Of a stretch of 64,000 nt of DNA, positions 11,180 through 20,838 are shown one piece after another; within the stretch, counting starts at the first letter, position 1, and the number at the start of each line of letters is the position of its first letter. The translations under genes were made by a program, and so were the position numbers. The DNA is taken from assembly GCA_026119855.1 (NCBI GenBank), contig JAOWBW010000104.1, forward strand, positions 1,470,219-1,534,218. The letters run 5' to 3'. The notes under the pieces were generated by a model. The model was not told the origin of the DNA and made no database searches. It saw only the letters and a list, made by a program, of their open reading frames with translations. The stretch comes from Campanula takesimana (Eukaryota > Streptophyta > Magnoliopsida > Asterales > Campanulaceae).

Positions 11180-11666
11180 AGCTGGAAGAGTACCCGGAGT
11201 AAGACTTGATCAAAGTGGCGCTTGAAATGGACCTTGAATATCGAGCTAGAGAACAAGAAGAATTCTCCCTCTACAAGATGGACGAAAAGAAAACCTATTT
11301 TAGATTTTCTGGGAAATGAAGCTTTATGAACTAAAGAAGCAAATTTTTTTATTATTTTTTTTTAAAAAAAAATTTGAAGCGCAAGCAACGCACAAACCTA
11401 TGAATGTCGGACAAGCACCTTGCTTTGTTTTGACACGTTTTCGCATGAAATCTTGGAATAGTAGATACCGTCTCCAAAGTAAAGGACCAACGTTTTGCAC
11501 CTGTACTATTGGCCGTCCAAGCCCCTAGCGAAAGGCCTATACTCTTTCGGAGATCCACCATTCAGTTACAGTCTAAGGGAGGGTCTTGACAATTTAAAGT
11601 CAATCCGAGCATTTCAATGAATTTCCACAATGTAGGTTGTTTATGACCTTTTGGGAAATGCATAGG
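11180..11666 (-). other. 5' leader of pol-less element, proximal to its ORF
   Basis: Non-coding leader sequence on the element's minus-strand sense. It continues at 26826-27347 beyond the nested insertion. The terminal atagg (11662-11666) is one copy of the nested element's TSD. Confidence 0.6.
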
Positions 11667-11856
11667 TGTAGACACCCCGCCTTGGACCGCTCACCCCGAT
11701 TGCACATTTGATCTTGTGTTCCTCCCTATTTTAAGTGTTTCTCGTTAGTTTCTGTCACTTCCGTTAAGTTCCTGACTGACTTCGTGAAGTCCAGGGACTA
11801 AACTGAATGATAGGGCTGACTTTCTTGTCCATTCTGTCAAAATTGCCTTCTCTGAG

Positions 11857-11924
11857 TCGCGCGCCTCCGACAGGAGGAGCCAGGCGCGCGCGCCTCCCGC
11901 CCCCAAAGCAGGAAGCGCGCGCCT
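11857..11924. repeat. GC-box triad in 5' LTR, 29-nt spacing
   Basis: Cores begin at 11857 (tcgcgcgcct), 11886 (gcgcgcgcct) and 11915 (gcgcgcgcct), exactly 29 nt apart. The bases between the cores differ from those in the other triads. It sits about 120 bp upstream of the TATA box. Confidence 0.85.
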
Positions 11925-12042
11925 CTGGGCGTCAGTTACAGATTTCTGGCCAGGATTCCCTCCCTTGCTCAATTTACAGGATTTTGCCCGGGAAGGATTT
12001 CTTGGTGACTGAGTTTTGGCACCAAAACACCCCTCTTTCACC

Positions 12043-12050
12043 TATAAAAA
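12043..12050 (+). promoter_or_regulatory. TATA box of LTR promoter
   Basis: tataaaaa in a pyrimidine-rich context within the LTR. RNA would start about 30 bp downstream. The same position in the 3' LTR reads tatacaaa (26224-26231), so only the 5' copy keeps a good TATA. Confidence 0.65.
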
Positions 12051-12647
12051 CCTCTCTTTACCTCCATTTTCAAGGATCGAAAACTTAGACCGAAGATTGA
12101 ACTTACAAAAAACTATACCAAAATCACTTTCTAAAGGTTCTCCAAGGATCTCATCAAGCAATATTTGAAGTTCTTCAAATTGTAGGTAAAAGTCCATCTT
12201 TTCCTTTCTTTTCTACTTCATCCCCTCCCTCTCTTTTACTCTAATCAAATGTGCAATCACCCAAATCATTTTGGGACATGACTCTAATGATCACCTCATC
12301 TCATTGAGGTTGGTTAAGGAGTTATCTCCTACATTCCAAACTCTATTTTAAACCCCCTTTTCATGACTTAAAGAAGAAGAAGAAGAACATTTTCATTCAT
12401 GTAGATTTTGATCAAGCAAGACCAACTTAAGTTGGGCGAGATGAGTGTTTCGGTACTTCCCATCTCGTAATCTAACCCCCGAACCTCAAAACAAAGAATC
12501 TCTGTTTTCGTAATCAAACTTAGGCTACAATCAATAGGTTTTTCTTATGTTCCTCAAAACATAGGTGGCGACTCTAAAACAAGTTAGACATCCTAGGATA
12601 ATTCACCGCTCGAGCCTAAAGCCGTGATTCCCCCGGGGTATCTACAG

Positions 12648-12665
12648 TGGCAACTCCGCTGGGGA
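12648..12665 (+). promoter_or_regulatory. Primer binding site of nested Tat element
   Basis: tggcaactccgctgggga begins one base after the 5' LTR, with the TGG expected for the CCA end of a tRNA. The pol-less element has tggcgactccgctgggaa at the same place (27348-27365, minus). Ogre-type elements are reported to use tRNA-Arg; I have not checked the tRNA here. Confidence 0.75.
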
Positions 12666-12738
12666 GATTTGAGGGTTAAACTTGCATTCTGATCGAAATC
12701 TACATCTTTTCTGGGCATTCTGATTCCTGATGGGGGAG

Positions 12739-12806
12739 GCGCGCGCGTCTGGCCTTTTAAGCCTAAGGCGCGCGCATCCCGCATCAAGAACCAGAATCGC
12801 CCACTT
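12739..12806. repeat. GC-box array in leader (two good units, third degenerate)
   Basis: Cores start at 12739 (gcgcgcgcgt) and 12768 (gcgcgcgcat), 29 nt apart. At the next 29-nt step (12797) is a weak match, tcgcccactt, preceded by ccagaa as in the strong copies. Confidence 0.7.
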
Positions 12807-12934
12807 CTTCATATCCTTCATCTTCTTCTTCTGTTATTCTGCACTAATCACTTCTGCAGGGGTTACAATTTGAACATAGGACCAGGGCAATCCCCTGAGT
12901 CCAAAGTCTGACATTCTGACAGGTGTGCCCAGAA

Positions 12935-13002
12935 GCGCGTGCCTCCCATAAGCATTGCGCCATGCGCGCGCGTCCCACATCAGCACTCAGAGGCGCACGC
13001 TT
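12935..13002. repeat. GC-box triad in leader, 29-nt spacing
   Basis: Cores start at 12935 (gcgcgtgcct), 12964 (gcgcgcgcgt) and 12993 (gcgcacgctt). The first and third units with their flanks (cccagaagcg and cgcttctggg) form an inverted repeat, so this triad could also fold as a hairpin. Confidence 0.85.
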
Positions 13003-13887
13003 CTGGGTTGATTCCCAGAACAGAAACAAGTTTCAGTGACTGAGCAGAACAGTGGGGTGTGGGCACAGTTGCCTGCATCAGAACAGAATTGAACCCTCGG
13101 ACTGTTTAATTTTGTGTTTTATTTACCGGTCACACGGGTGATTCGGGAGTTGTAATTTATGTGCTTATGTGTTTGTTTTCTTTCTTCTCAAAAAAAAAAA
13201 AAAAATAAATAAAAATAAAATTTGTCACTTGTTAGACCTCACACTACATGCACATATTCCTATGAACTGCTCACTATCGAGTCGCACAAGTCCAACCCCA
13301 AACCCGTCGAGGCCCGTCCTAGAAATTTTCAAGCTCCACCAGACCTTGGCTCTTTCGAAGCGGTAAACCTCAGCCCGTGGCGTAGTTCAAGACTACATGC
13401 CGGGGGTGACCTTTGAGCCTCATATTCAAGCCGAGCACAAACCACACAATTCTAGTTAGGGTCTAACACTCCGTGACTCAAGTCGGTTTCCATGTACCGA
13501 GATTTCCCTAAACCAATGTCTTCAAATCATACATGCCAACTTGTTGAAATGGACGCAATAAAAATCCGTCCCCAAAAGTGGTTATTTTGGACGAAAATAA
13601 AAATCCGTCCCCGCATGTATGCTTTACTACATTAATTTAGTTTAATCCCGATACATGTAGGACTCCGACTTATAAAAAAAAAAAAAAAAAAAAGGAGTCT
13701 TTTCTTATGTGGTTCGAGTCGTGTGCCCAACTGTGTGTTCTAAGCCTCTTCATGGACCGCAAGTGTTACTCAAGACTGACAAGGGCCTCTTCTGCAATAT
13801 AGGTTCAATTGGTACTTACAGAGTCTACCGGGATTCAGCAAATCGGTTAGTCCGTGAAGAATCACTCCAACAGCTCCAACATCAACC

Positions 13888-16800
13888 ATGACCGGCAGCA
13901 GCAACACCATGTCTCTCGAACAGCTCTCAACTATGGTCCAACTCCTCCAAGAGCAAGTCTCCACCCTTAATAAGGAGGCACAAAGCAAAGACGACATTTG
14001 GCAATCCCACCTCGACAGCCAAAGGGAGGCCCACGAGGCCGAGATGGAGCTAATGAAAGAAAAGCTCACTAACCTTGCCAATGGAAAGAACAAGAACAAT
14101 GATGATGAATCCGAATGGACCGAGGGTTTGTTTAAGAGTCCGTATGTCAACACCCGTACCAAGAAAATGGGGGAGCCGAGTTCCGAGAACAATGAGCCTA
14201 AAATGGTGGATTCTATCATGGCCTACATCGACCAAAAATTCAATGGGCTCAACATGGGGAAAGGCTCCGACACAAGCCTTTATCAATCATCCATCCTCAT
14301 GAGTACTATGGCCGCTCTTCCCGATAAGTTCAAGATGCCCGACATAAGAAAATTCAAGGGAAACTCTTGTCCCATGGCTCACATTGAGACTTATATTTGG
14401 GCAATGGTTCCGAAGAAGGTCTCCCCCAAGGTGATGTCTCAATGCTTCCCTCTCACTCTCGAGGGGGCGGCAAAAGATTGGCATGCTACTCTCCCGCTCA
14501 CTGTCCGTCTTGATTGGGACTCCGCCATGCTTGCCTTCAAGAACCAATACCAAGGCAACACCACTCACCGGCCCACAAGGAAAGAGATAGAGAACACTAC
14601 TCAACGAGACAATGAGTCCTTCATCGACTTCACAAGGAGATGGAATGATAAACTCTCTGAAATTGTTGAGAGGCCGAACACAAAAGAGCAAATAGACATC
14701 TTTCTCAAGTGTCTCAAGATTGATCTCCGCACCCACCTAAGTGGGGCTTGCTACTCTGACTTCTCCCAAATGTATGAGGCGGGGGTACGCATGGATGACT
14801 TGCTCAAGGAGATTAAGAAGGCCACTCCTACTTACCGCTACAAGGCCGCTTTCAACTCCACAAAAGAGACCTCGGTCAACTCCGTCACTATTGACAAGGG
14901 AAATTACAAAAAGGTTCCTCCACCTCAAGGGAAGAAGTCCCGAAGTGACCGTGTCTACACGCCTCTCCAAGGCATGACTCAAACCGAAGTGTTCGAAGTC
15001 CTCAAGGCAAAGGGTCAAGTCACACCCGTGCAAGGGTACCAACCCAAGGCGGTCCACCCCAATCATGCTCACCACAAATATTGTGGCTACCACCAATATA
15101 GTGGCCACACCACCGAGGATTGCTTCGTTCTCCGCAATGTCATTCAAGATCTCATAGATAAGAAAGAATTTGTAGTGGCTAATGACGAGCATGTCAATGT
15201 AATAGAGATAGGAGAACTCGAGGGGACCACCCATTCAATCCCAATTGTGAATGGGGGCCCCAATATTATGAATAAACTTGACAATTCTTGTTATGTAGTG
15301 ACTTACGATGAGGTAATGAGGGAAGTACTAGAGAATAGGAAAAAGAAGCAAGATGGGAACGTCAACATGCTAACTCGATCCGGTCGAGTCATAGTAAGCA
15401 ACCCTTCCACTTCCGCACCGAGCTCCTCTTCTCAAAGGCCGCAAGCTCGCAACACTCCCGAAGATCCTCTACTTGTCCAACTCAAGAAAACTCAAGCCAA
15501 CATCTCTATTTGGGACCTCATTGCATCCTCAAAGAAACACCGAGATCTTGTCATCCGCAATCTCGATAATACATCAGTTTCTCCCGATACTACTCCCGAG
15601 GACCTCACGGCAATGATCGGTCACGTTCATTTTGGCAACGTCATCACCTTTGCCGATATGGACCTTCCACCATTTGGTTCCGACCACAACGAAGCTATTT
15701 ACCTCAAGGTACGAGCAAGGGGGAGGCCCGTCTCAAGAGTCTTAGTGGACGGTGGTTCCGCACTCAATCTCATGCCTGGCAGAATCATGGGCATACTGGG
15801 GCTTAAGGATTCCGACTTGAAGCCTTCTACTCAAGTAATCCGAGGTTATGACAGCACCGCCCGTACAGTCATGGGTATGATCGAAATAGACATTGAGTTT
15901 AGAAGCATGGTCATGTCCGTTCCATTCCAAGTGCTTGATATCCCGGCCTCGTTCAACTTCCTTTTGGGTCGACCATGGATTCACAGTGCTAATGCCGTAC
16001 CGTCAACTCTCCACCAATGTGTCAAGATCCGAAATGGTGATGAAATAGTGACCGTCATGGCTGAGAACGTCACTATCCACAGAAAAGGTGAGCCCGTCCA
16101 CCAAGTTCAGCATGGTTTACCAGACTCCACTTTCTCCGGCGTCTCAATCAACGCCATTGATAAAGAAGGGGAAAACGGATCATGGAACCCCAGCAACCAC
16201 AAAGTCCTCCGCATGATGAGGAATATTGACTACTTCCCTGTTTTAGGCCTAGGGAAATATCAACAAGGAATCCTACACCCTGTGCAAGTCCCATTCGTCA
16301 AGAACACATTCGGTTTGGGGTACGAGCCTTCCAAAGAAGACTTGAAACAAGAGCAAGCAATCAAAAGCGAAAAGGCTCGAGCTCGTAAAGAAGTCCGTCG
16401 TTATGAGGTCCCTAATCTAAGGCCTTACCGCAAGACGTTGAATGGTTATTTTGTCCGCCAAGGGGAAGACGTTCCATACATGATCTTTCCCGAGCCGTGG
16501 GTTAACAATAAAGGTGTCAAAAAGCCCGGCCTCGAAATCTTCTCCGATTGTGAGATCCAGAAATCCGAAAGGGAACAAACTCCCATGTCGCCCCGTGAAT
16601 GGTGGGGAAGGAAGATGACTATAGAATCCGAGACAGAAATTACCGTGGGGGAAGAACTGACAGATTTAGCCTCCATGTTCGAAGAGCTTGCCACGATGAA
16701 TGAATGCCAAGTCAACGCCATCCATGACACCGTCATCATGAACGAGACTATCAGTGAGATCCCGCCAAGCTCCGAGCCGATCAACAATTGGTATTCAAAG

Positions 16801-19800
16801 AAAGGGCCCGTGGTATCCGAAGAATTCTTAGTCCGAGAAATGGGTTGCATACCCCGCACAGCAACGAAGGAAGAGCGGCTCACACTTACTTTCGAGTCCG
16901 AGAGTGTCTCTAATACCCTCACCCAAGAGGATTTGGAGGCCATAGCCGAGCGTGTGTTTCCTTTCTTTGCTAATGAAAAATTTGATATTTCTGAGTACCC
17001 TGAGATTGCAAACATCATAAATGATGAATTAACTAATAATGAACTTAACGAACAAGTTAATAACGATTCAAATTATGATGAAATAGACCACGAAAACACA
17101 ACATACTTAAATGAACTTGCTCAACAAGTCCGTAGTCGCGGTGAGAATGGTCCAAAGACTGACGAAGAATTGCATGTTGTTAATCTGGGTACCGAAGAAG
17201 AGCCAAAAGAAACTAAGATTGGAAGCTTCTTCAAGGGGGACGACAGAGACAGATTGACTGCACTACTACGGGAGTTCGTGGATGTGTTCGCATGGTCATA
17301 CAAAGACATACTGGATTTGGACAGAAAGGTAACAGAGCACAGGATTCCGATCAGAGAAGATGCCAGGCCAGTAAAGCAGAAGCTCAGAAAGAACAAGCCA
17401 GAATGGTCTCTGCAGGTCAAAGAAGAAATTGAGAAGCTCCTCAGTGTGGGTTTCATCAAGGTTATCGAGTATCCGACATGGTTAGCCAACATCGTGACAG
17501 TCAGGAAGGCAAACGGCAAGGTTCTAGTTTGTGTGGACTTCCGGGATTTAAACAAAGCTTCCCCAAAGGATGATTTTCCACTCCCTAATATCGACATGCT
17601 GGTCGACTCCACTGCTACCTATGAGGTTCGCTCATTCGTGGATGGGTTCGCTGGGTACAATCAGATTCTCATGGCCGAAGAAGATCAACACAAGACAGCC
17701 TTCACAACACCGTGGGGTACCTTTTGCTACACAGTCATGCCATTTGGGTTAAGAAACGCTGGGGCTTCCTACCAAAGAGCCGTGACAGACTTGTTCCACG
17801 ATATGATTCACAAAGAAATCGAGGTCTATGTGGACGACATGATCATTCACTCCAAAGGGACCGATGGTCAACATTTAATCGATCTCCGCAAGTTCTTCGA
17901 AAGGCTTCGTCAACACAAGATGAGGCTCAACCCTGCAAAGTGCACGTTCGGGGTTATCCAAGGCAAAGTTCTTGGTTATATGGTCACTGAAAGGGGAATT
18001 GAAGTAGACCCCTCCAAAATCAAGGCAATCATTGACATGCCTCCTCCAAGGACACAGAAAGAGATCAAAGGTTTCATGGGCAGACTACAGTACATCAGTC
18101 GGTTTGTGCACCAACTCACTTCCATGTGCGAGCCAATCTTCAAGCTACTCAAGAAGAATGTGGCTCTAGAATGGACCGACGCGTGCCAAGAAGCCTTCGA
18201 CCAAGTGAAGCATTACTTGATGTACCCTCCTGTTCTAGTTCCGCCGCACAAGGAGAAACCTCTGTTGCTCTATCTCACTGTCAATGATAAAACCCTAGGG
18301 GCTATGTTAGCACAAGAGCAACGAGAGTCCACAAAGGAGAATGCCATCTATTTTGTCAGTCGCCGATTCCAAGGAGGCGAAAAGAACTACTCTGTCTTAG
18401 AGAAGTCATGTGCAGCATTGGTTTGGGTCACTCAAAAGCTCAAACACTACGTGGAAGCTTTTCCGATCAAGCTAGTAGCAAAGGTGGACCCGCTCCGCTA
18501 CATCTTCGAGAAGCCTTTCATGTCAACAAGAATAGCCAAGTGGTACTTCATGCTCGCCGGCTACGATATCACTTACGTCACACTAAAATCCGTCAGGGGG
18601 AAAGTGTTCAGTGACCAGCTTGCCGAATTCCCGTGTGACGAAGTGAAGGGGGAAGACGTACAGTTCCCCGACGAGCATTTAATTTGTACTGCAACCGAGG
18701 AAAATAAGTGGCAACTTTTTTTCGATGGCGCCGCCAATAAACACGGTTTTGGTATAGGGGTATTGCTTGTCGATCCAAAAGACATCTACACTCCCATTGC
18801 CATTCACCTGGAATTCGAAGCTACCAACAACATTGCCGAGTACGAAGCATGTATAGCGGGGCTCGAAGCAGCTCTCGACAGAAACATCACAGAACTAGAA
18901 GTATTCGGCGACTCTTTGCTCCTTATCAATCAGCAATCGGGAAAGTGGCGAACCCAAGACCCGACTCTCCAACAGTATGGTCAGCACCTTGAAGAACTGG
19001 TTGAACAATTCCAAGAGATCACTTTCAACTACCTGCCAAGGGATAAGAATCGCTTCGCCGATGCACTGGCCACTATAGCTTCATTAGTCGAAATGCCCAA
19101 AGGGAAAATGGTGAAGCCCTTCAAAATTGCTCGAAGGAACAGTCCGGCATATTGCATGAGTATCGCGATCAACGAGATGCAAACAAACTCTCCGTGGTAT
19201 TCGGATATCATGAACTTCCTCAAAGAAGGCACTTATCCTGAGAATAGCAATAAGAAGTCTCAAGCAGCTCTGCAAAGGATAGCCTCTCGGTACGTACTGA
19301 TTGGGGACCAAGTCTATAAAAGGCACCACGACGGGATCAATCTCTTATGCGCCAATGAGGCCGAAGCTCAAGAGATAATGTGTGAAGTGCACGAAGGAGA
19401 ATGTGGACCCCACATGAATAGGTTTATGCTAGTCAAGAAGATACTTCGCATTGGTTACTATTGGAGCACTATGGAACGAGACTGTATCGAGAAAGTCAAA
19501 AGGTGTGCCAAGTGCCAATTCCACGCTAATCTGCAACATGCTCCACCCTCACAACTTTACAACATGGTCACACCTTGGCCTTTCTCTTGTTGGGGGATAG
19601 ACATCATCGGTAAAGTTCATCCTGCCGGGAGCAATGGGCAGTCATTCGTCCTAGTGGCAGTCGACTACTTCACAAAGTGGGTCGAACCACAAGCCTATCG
19701 GACCCTCAACGCCAAGAAAGTGGCCGAATTTGTAAAGATTAATATCATGTGCCGATACGGCGTGCCTCATGAAATCATTTCCGAAAACGGCTCTCACTTT

Positions 19801-20229
19801 GAGAAGGAAATGGATGCACTTTTGGTAGAATACAAGATCACCAAGCACAAGTCATCTCCTTACCGTCCCCAAGCAAATGGCGCGGTCGAAGCAGCAAATA
19901 AAACCATCGAGACCATCGTCAAGAAAATCGCCTCAACAGGAAGGGATTGGCCCGAGAAGCTACCATTAGCATTGTGGGGCTACCGCACATCAATACGGTC
20001 CGCGACAGGAGAAACTCCTTATGCATTAGTCTATGGTTCTGAAGCCGTACTCCCTATCGAACTTGAAGTCCCATCTCTACGGGTCCTCCTCGAGAATCAA
20101 GTCAACGAGGTCAACTGGATGCAAAGTCGATACGAACAGCTAGCCTTGCTCGACGAGAAAAGGTTAAGAGCACTCGAACGCACGAGGGCATATCAGCAAA
20201 GGATGGCAAGAGCTTTCAACAAAAAGTGA
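13888..20229 (+). CDS. Gag-pol polyprotein, Tat-clade Ty3/gypsy
   Basis: A single 2113-residue ORF for capsid, protease, RT, two RNase H domains and most of integrase. In order: Gag core (about 150-305); knuckle YCGYHQYSGHTTEDC (about 397-412); aspartic protease VDGGSALNLMP with Asp at 621; RT with VDFRDLNKASPKDDFPLP (about 1215) and YVDDM with aspartates 1316-1317; Ty3-type RNase H (about 1460-1545); an archaeal-type RNase H starting FFDGAANKHGFG with Asp 1613; integrase HHCC zinc region (about 1835-1880); and DDE core. The integrase triad reads D1905, E1966, E2001: residue 1966 is where the second Asp should be (ENGSHF, 35 residues before the Glu). The ORF ends at TGA within an A-run, and the integrase C-terminus continues at 20226 in another frame. 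The dual RNase H places it in the Tat clade. There is no stop or intron between gag and pro, unlike Ogre. Start ATG at 13888 is the first in frame. Confidence 0.95.
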   Translation: MTGSSNTMSLEQLSTMVQLLQEQVSTLNKEAQSKDDIWQSHLDSQREAHEAEMELMKEKLTNLANGKNKNNDDESEWTEGLFKSPYVNTRTKKMGEPSSENNEPKMVDSIMAYIDQKFNGLNMGKGSDTSLYQSSILMSTMAALPDKFKMPDIRKFKGNSCPMAHIETYIWAMVPKKVSPKVMSQCFPLTLEGAAKDWHATLPLTVRLDWDSAMLAFKNQYQGNTTHRPTRKEIENTTQRDNESFIDFTRRWNDKLSEIVERPNTKEQIDIFLKCLKIDLRTHLSGACYSDFSQMYEAGVRMDDLLKEIKKATPTYRYKAAFNSTKETSVNSVTIDKGNYKKVPPPQGKKSRSDRVYTPLQGMTQTEVFEVLKAKGQVTPVQGYQPKAVHPNHAHHKYCGYHQYSGHTTEDCFVLRNVIQDLIDKKEFVVANDEHVNVIEIGELEGTTHSIPIVNGGPNIMNKLDNSCYVVTYDEVMREVLENRKKKQDGNVNMLTRSGRVIVSNPSTSAPSSSSQRPQARNTPEDPLLVQLKKTQANISIWDLIASSKKHRDLVIRNLDNTSVSPDTTPEDLTAMIGHVHFGNVITFADMDLPPFGSDHNEAIYLKVRARGRPVSRVLVDGGSALNLMPGRIMGILGLKDSDLKPSTQVIRGYDSTARTVMGMIEIDIEFRSMVMSVPFQVLDIPASFNFLLGRPWIHSANAVPSTLHQCVKIRNGDEIVTVMAENVTIHRKGEPVHQVQHGLPDSTFSGVSINAIDKEGENGSWNPSNHKVLRMMRNIDYFPVLGLGKYQQGILHPVQVPFVKNTFGLGYEPSKEDLKQEQAIKSEKARARKEVRRYEVPNLRPYRKTLNGYFVRQGEDVPYMIFPEPWVNNKGVKKPGLEIFSDCEIQKSEREQTPMSPREWWGRKMTIESETEITVGEELTDLASMFEELATMNECQVNAIHDTVIMNETISEIPPSSEPINNWYSKKGPVVSEEFLVREMGCIPRTATKEERLTLTFESESVSNTLTQEDLEAIAERVFPFFANEKFDISEYPEIANIINDELTNNELNEQVNNDSNYDEIDHENTTYLNELAQQVRSRGENGPKTDEELHVVNLGTEEEPKETKIGSFFKGDDRDRLTALLREFVDVFAWSYKDILDLDRKVTEHRIPIREDARPVKQKLRKNKPEWSLQVKEEIEKLLSVGFIKVIEYPTWLANIVTVRKANGKVLVCVDFRDLNKASPKDDFPLPNIDMLVDSTATYEVRSFVDGFAGYNQILMAEEDQHKTAFTTPWGTFCYTVMPFGLRNAGASYQRAVTDLFHDMIHKEIEVYVDDMIIHSKGTDGQHLIDLRKFFERLRQHKMRLNPAKCTFGVIQGKVLGYMVTERGIEVDPSKIKAIIDMPPPRTQKEIKGFMGRLQYISRFVHQLTSMCEPIFKLLKKNVALEWTDACQEAFDQVKHYLMYPPVLVPPHKEKPLLLYLTVNDKTLGAMLAQEQRESTKENAIYFVSRRFQGGEKNYSVLEKSCAALVWVTQKLKHYVEAFPIKLVAKVDPLRYIFEKPFMSTRIAKWYFMLAGYDITYVTLKSVRGKVFSDQLAEFPCDEVKGEDVQFPDEHLICTATEENKWQLFFDGAANKHGFGIGVLLVDPKDIYTPIAIHLEFEATNNIAEYEACIAGLEAALDRNITELEVFGDSLLLINQQSGKWRTQDPTLQQYGQHLEELVEQFQEITFNYLPRDKNRFADALATIASLVEMPKGKMVKPFKIARRNSPAYCMSIAINEMQTNSPWYSDIMNFLKEGTYPENSNKKSQAALQRIASRYVLIGDQVYKRHHDGINLLCANEAEAQEIMCEVHEGECGPHMNRFMLVKKILRIGYYWSTMERDCIEKVKRCAKCQFHANLQHAPPSQLYNMVTPWPFSCWGIDIIGKVHPAGSNGQSFVLVAVDYFTKWVEPQAYRTLNAKKVAEFVKINIMCRYGVPHEIISENGSHFEKEMDALLVEYKITKHKSSPYRPQANGAVEAANKTIETIVKKIASTGRDWPEKLPLALWGYRTSIRSATGETPYALVYGSEAVLPIELEVPSLRVLLENQVNEVNWMQSRYEQLALLDEKRLRALERTRAYQQRMARAFNKK

Positions 20230-20438
20230 AGCCTCGGAACATCAATGTGGGAGATTTGGTCTTAAGACAACATCCTCCTAATGCCATGAATCCCCTGGGG
20301 AAATGGGGACCCCGATGGATCGGTCCGTACGTGGTCAAAAAGATACTAAGCGGTGGTGCAGTCCGGCTCGTGGATTTAGATGGTGACCAGCTGCCAAAGG
20401 AGGTCAACCTCGACAAGCTCAAGAGGTTCTACGCTTAA
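20226..20438 (+). pseudogene. Integrase C-terminus (GPY/F module), frameshifted from pol
   Basis: Seventy codons that read as the end of Ty3/gypsy integrase: a VGDLVLR strand, GKWGPRWIGPYVV (GPY/F motif), and a final LPKEVNLDKLKRFYA. It sits in the -1 frame relative to 13888-20229 with no gap in protein homology. The junction is an A-run (caaaaag at 20219-20225). A single-base loss is the simplest reading. Programmed -1 shifting is possible, but the heptamer is not a canonical slippery site. No chromodomain follows. Confidence 0.85.
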
Positions 20439-20465
20439 TAAAAAAAAAAAAAAAAAAAAAAATCG

Positions 20466-20662
20466 CTCGCTAGGTTGAAAACCCGCAAGGGCGGCCTAGG
20501 CAAAATTAGAGCACGTGCAAAAAAGAAGCCCGCTAGATTGAAAACCCGAAAGGGCGGTCTAGGCAAAAAACAGGGTGCACACAAAAAAAAATGGTCTTTG
20601 TTTGTTTGAACTACGAAGACCTGAGCCTCCCAACTGGAGGAACGTAGGCAACCTTCGGTTGC
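20466..20662 (+). ncRNA. Cluster of four RNA hairpins directly after pol
   Basis: Four inverted repeats in under 200 nt. Hairpin 1 (20470-20499) has outer stem CTAGG/CCTAG and inner stem CCC-GCAA-GGG. Hairpin 2 (20533-20562) has outer stem CTAGA/TCTAG and inner stem CCC-GAAA-GGG. Thus one outer pair changes G-C to A-T with pairing kept, and both loops are GNRA tetraloops. Hairpin 3 (20611-20647) has outer stem CTACG/CGTAG and inner stem CCTCC/GGAGG. Hairpin 4 (20648-20662) is GCAACC/GGTTGC around a TTC loop. The module is non-coding and begins about 30 nt after the pol stop. Function is unknown; packaging, dimerisation, RNA stability or 3'-end formation are possibilities. Confidence 0.65.
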
Positions 20663-20838
20663 GGTCTAAAACATATCAAAAATACCCAATTCACTTCAAA
20701 TAACAAAATGCAATTCTTATTCATTCAATGAACTATTCAAACCATTACAACGGATTTATTGAGCAACAAAATACATCAAAATATTAAATCCTAAAACAAA
20801 GTGGTCTAATTGCAATCTCTTGGGGTACAAAGAAAAAT
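20663..20838. other. Spacer between hairpin module and antisense ORF
   Basis: AT-rich and non-coding. It is likely the 3' UTR of the antisense transcript that ends near here and of the sense RNA passing through. Confidence 0.4.

Larger units (their letters stand above)
11667..12646 (+). repeat. 5' LTR of nested Tat element
   Basis: 980 bp with inverted ends TGTAGA/TCTACA. It contains a GC-box triad at 11857-11924 and a plausible TATA box (tataaaaa) at 12043-12050. The matching 3' LTR lies at 25845-26825. Confidence 0.95.
12666..13887 (+). other. Leader between PBS and gag
   Basis: About 1.2 kb with no credible ORF. It holds two GC-box arrays (12739-12806 and 12935-13002) and poly-A runs at 13190-13204 and 13674-13692. 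Ogre elements carry an extra ORF upstream of gag; nothing like that is visible here. Confidence 0.6.

Noticed and set aside
13770..17612. Long minus-strand ORFs opposite gag-pol (for example 16446-17018)
   Set aside because: They are shadows of the strong plus-strand codon pattern and show no domain, unlike the antisense genes downstream of pol.
20219..20229. Canonical -1 ribosomal frameshift site
   Set aside because: The junction caaaaag does not match X-XXY-YYZ with good P-site repairing; a one-base deletion is simpler. Left open as a finding to test.
13888..20438. Ogre-type element with an intron between gag and pro
   Set aside because: Gag and protease are in one open frame, and there is no ORF upstream of gag; a Tat/Retand-type placement fits better.
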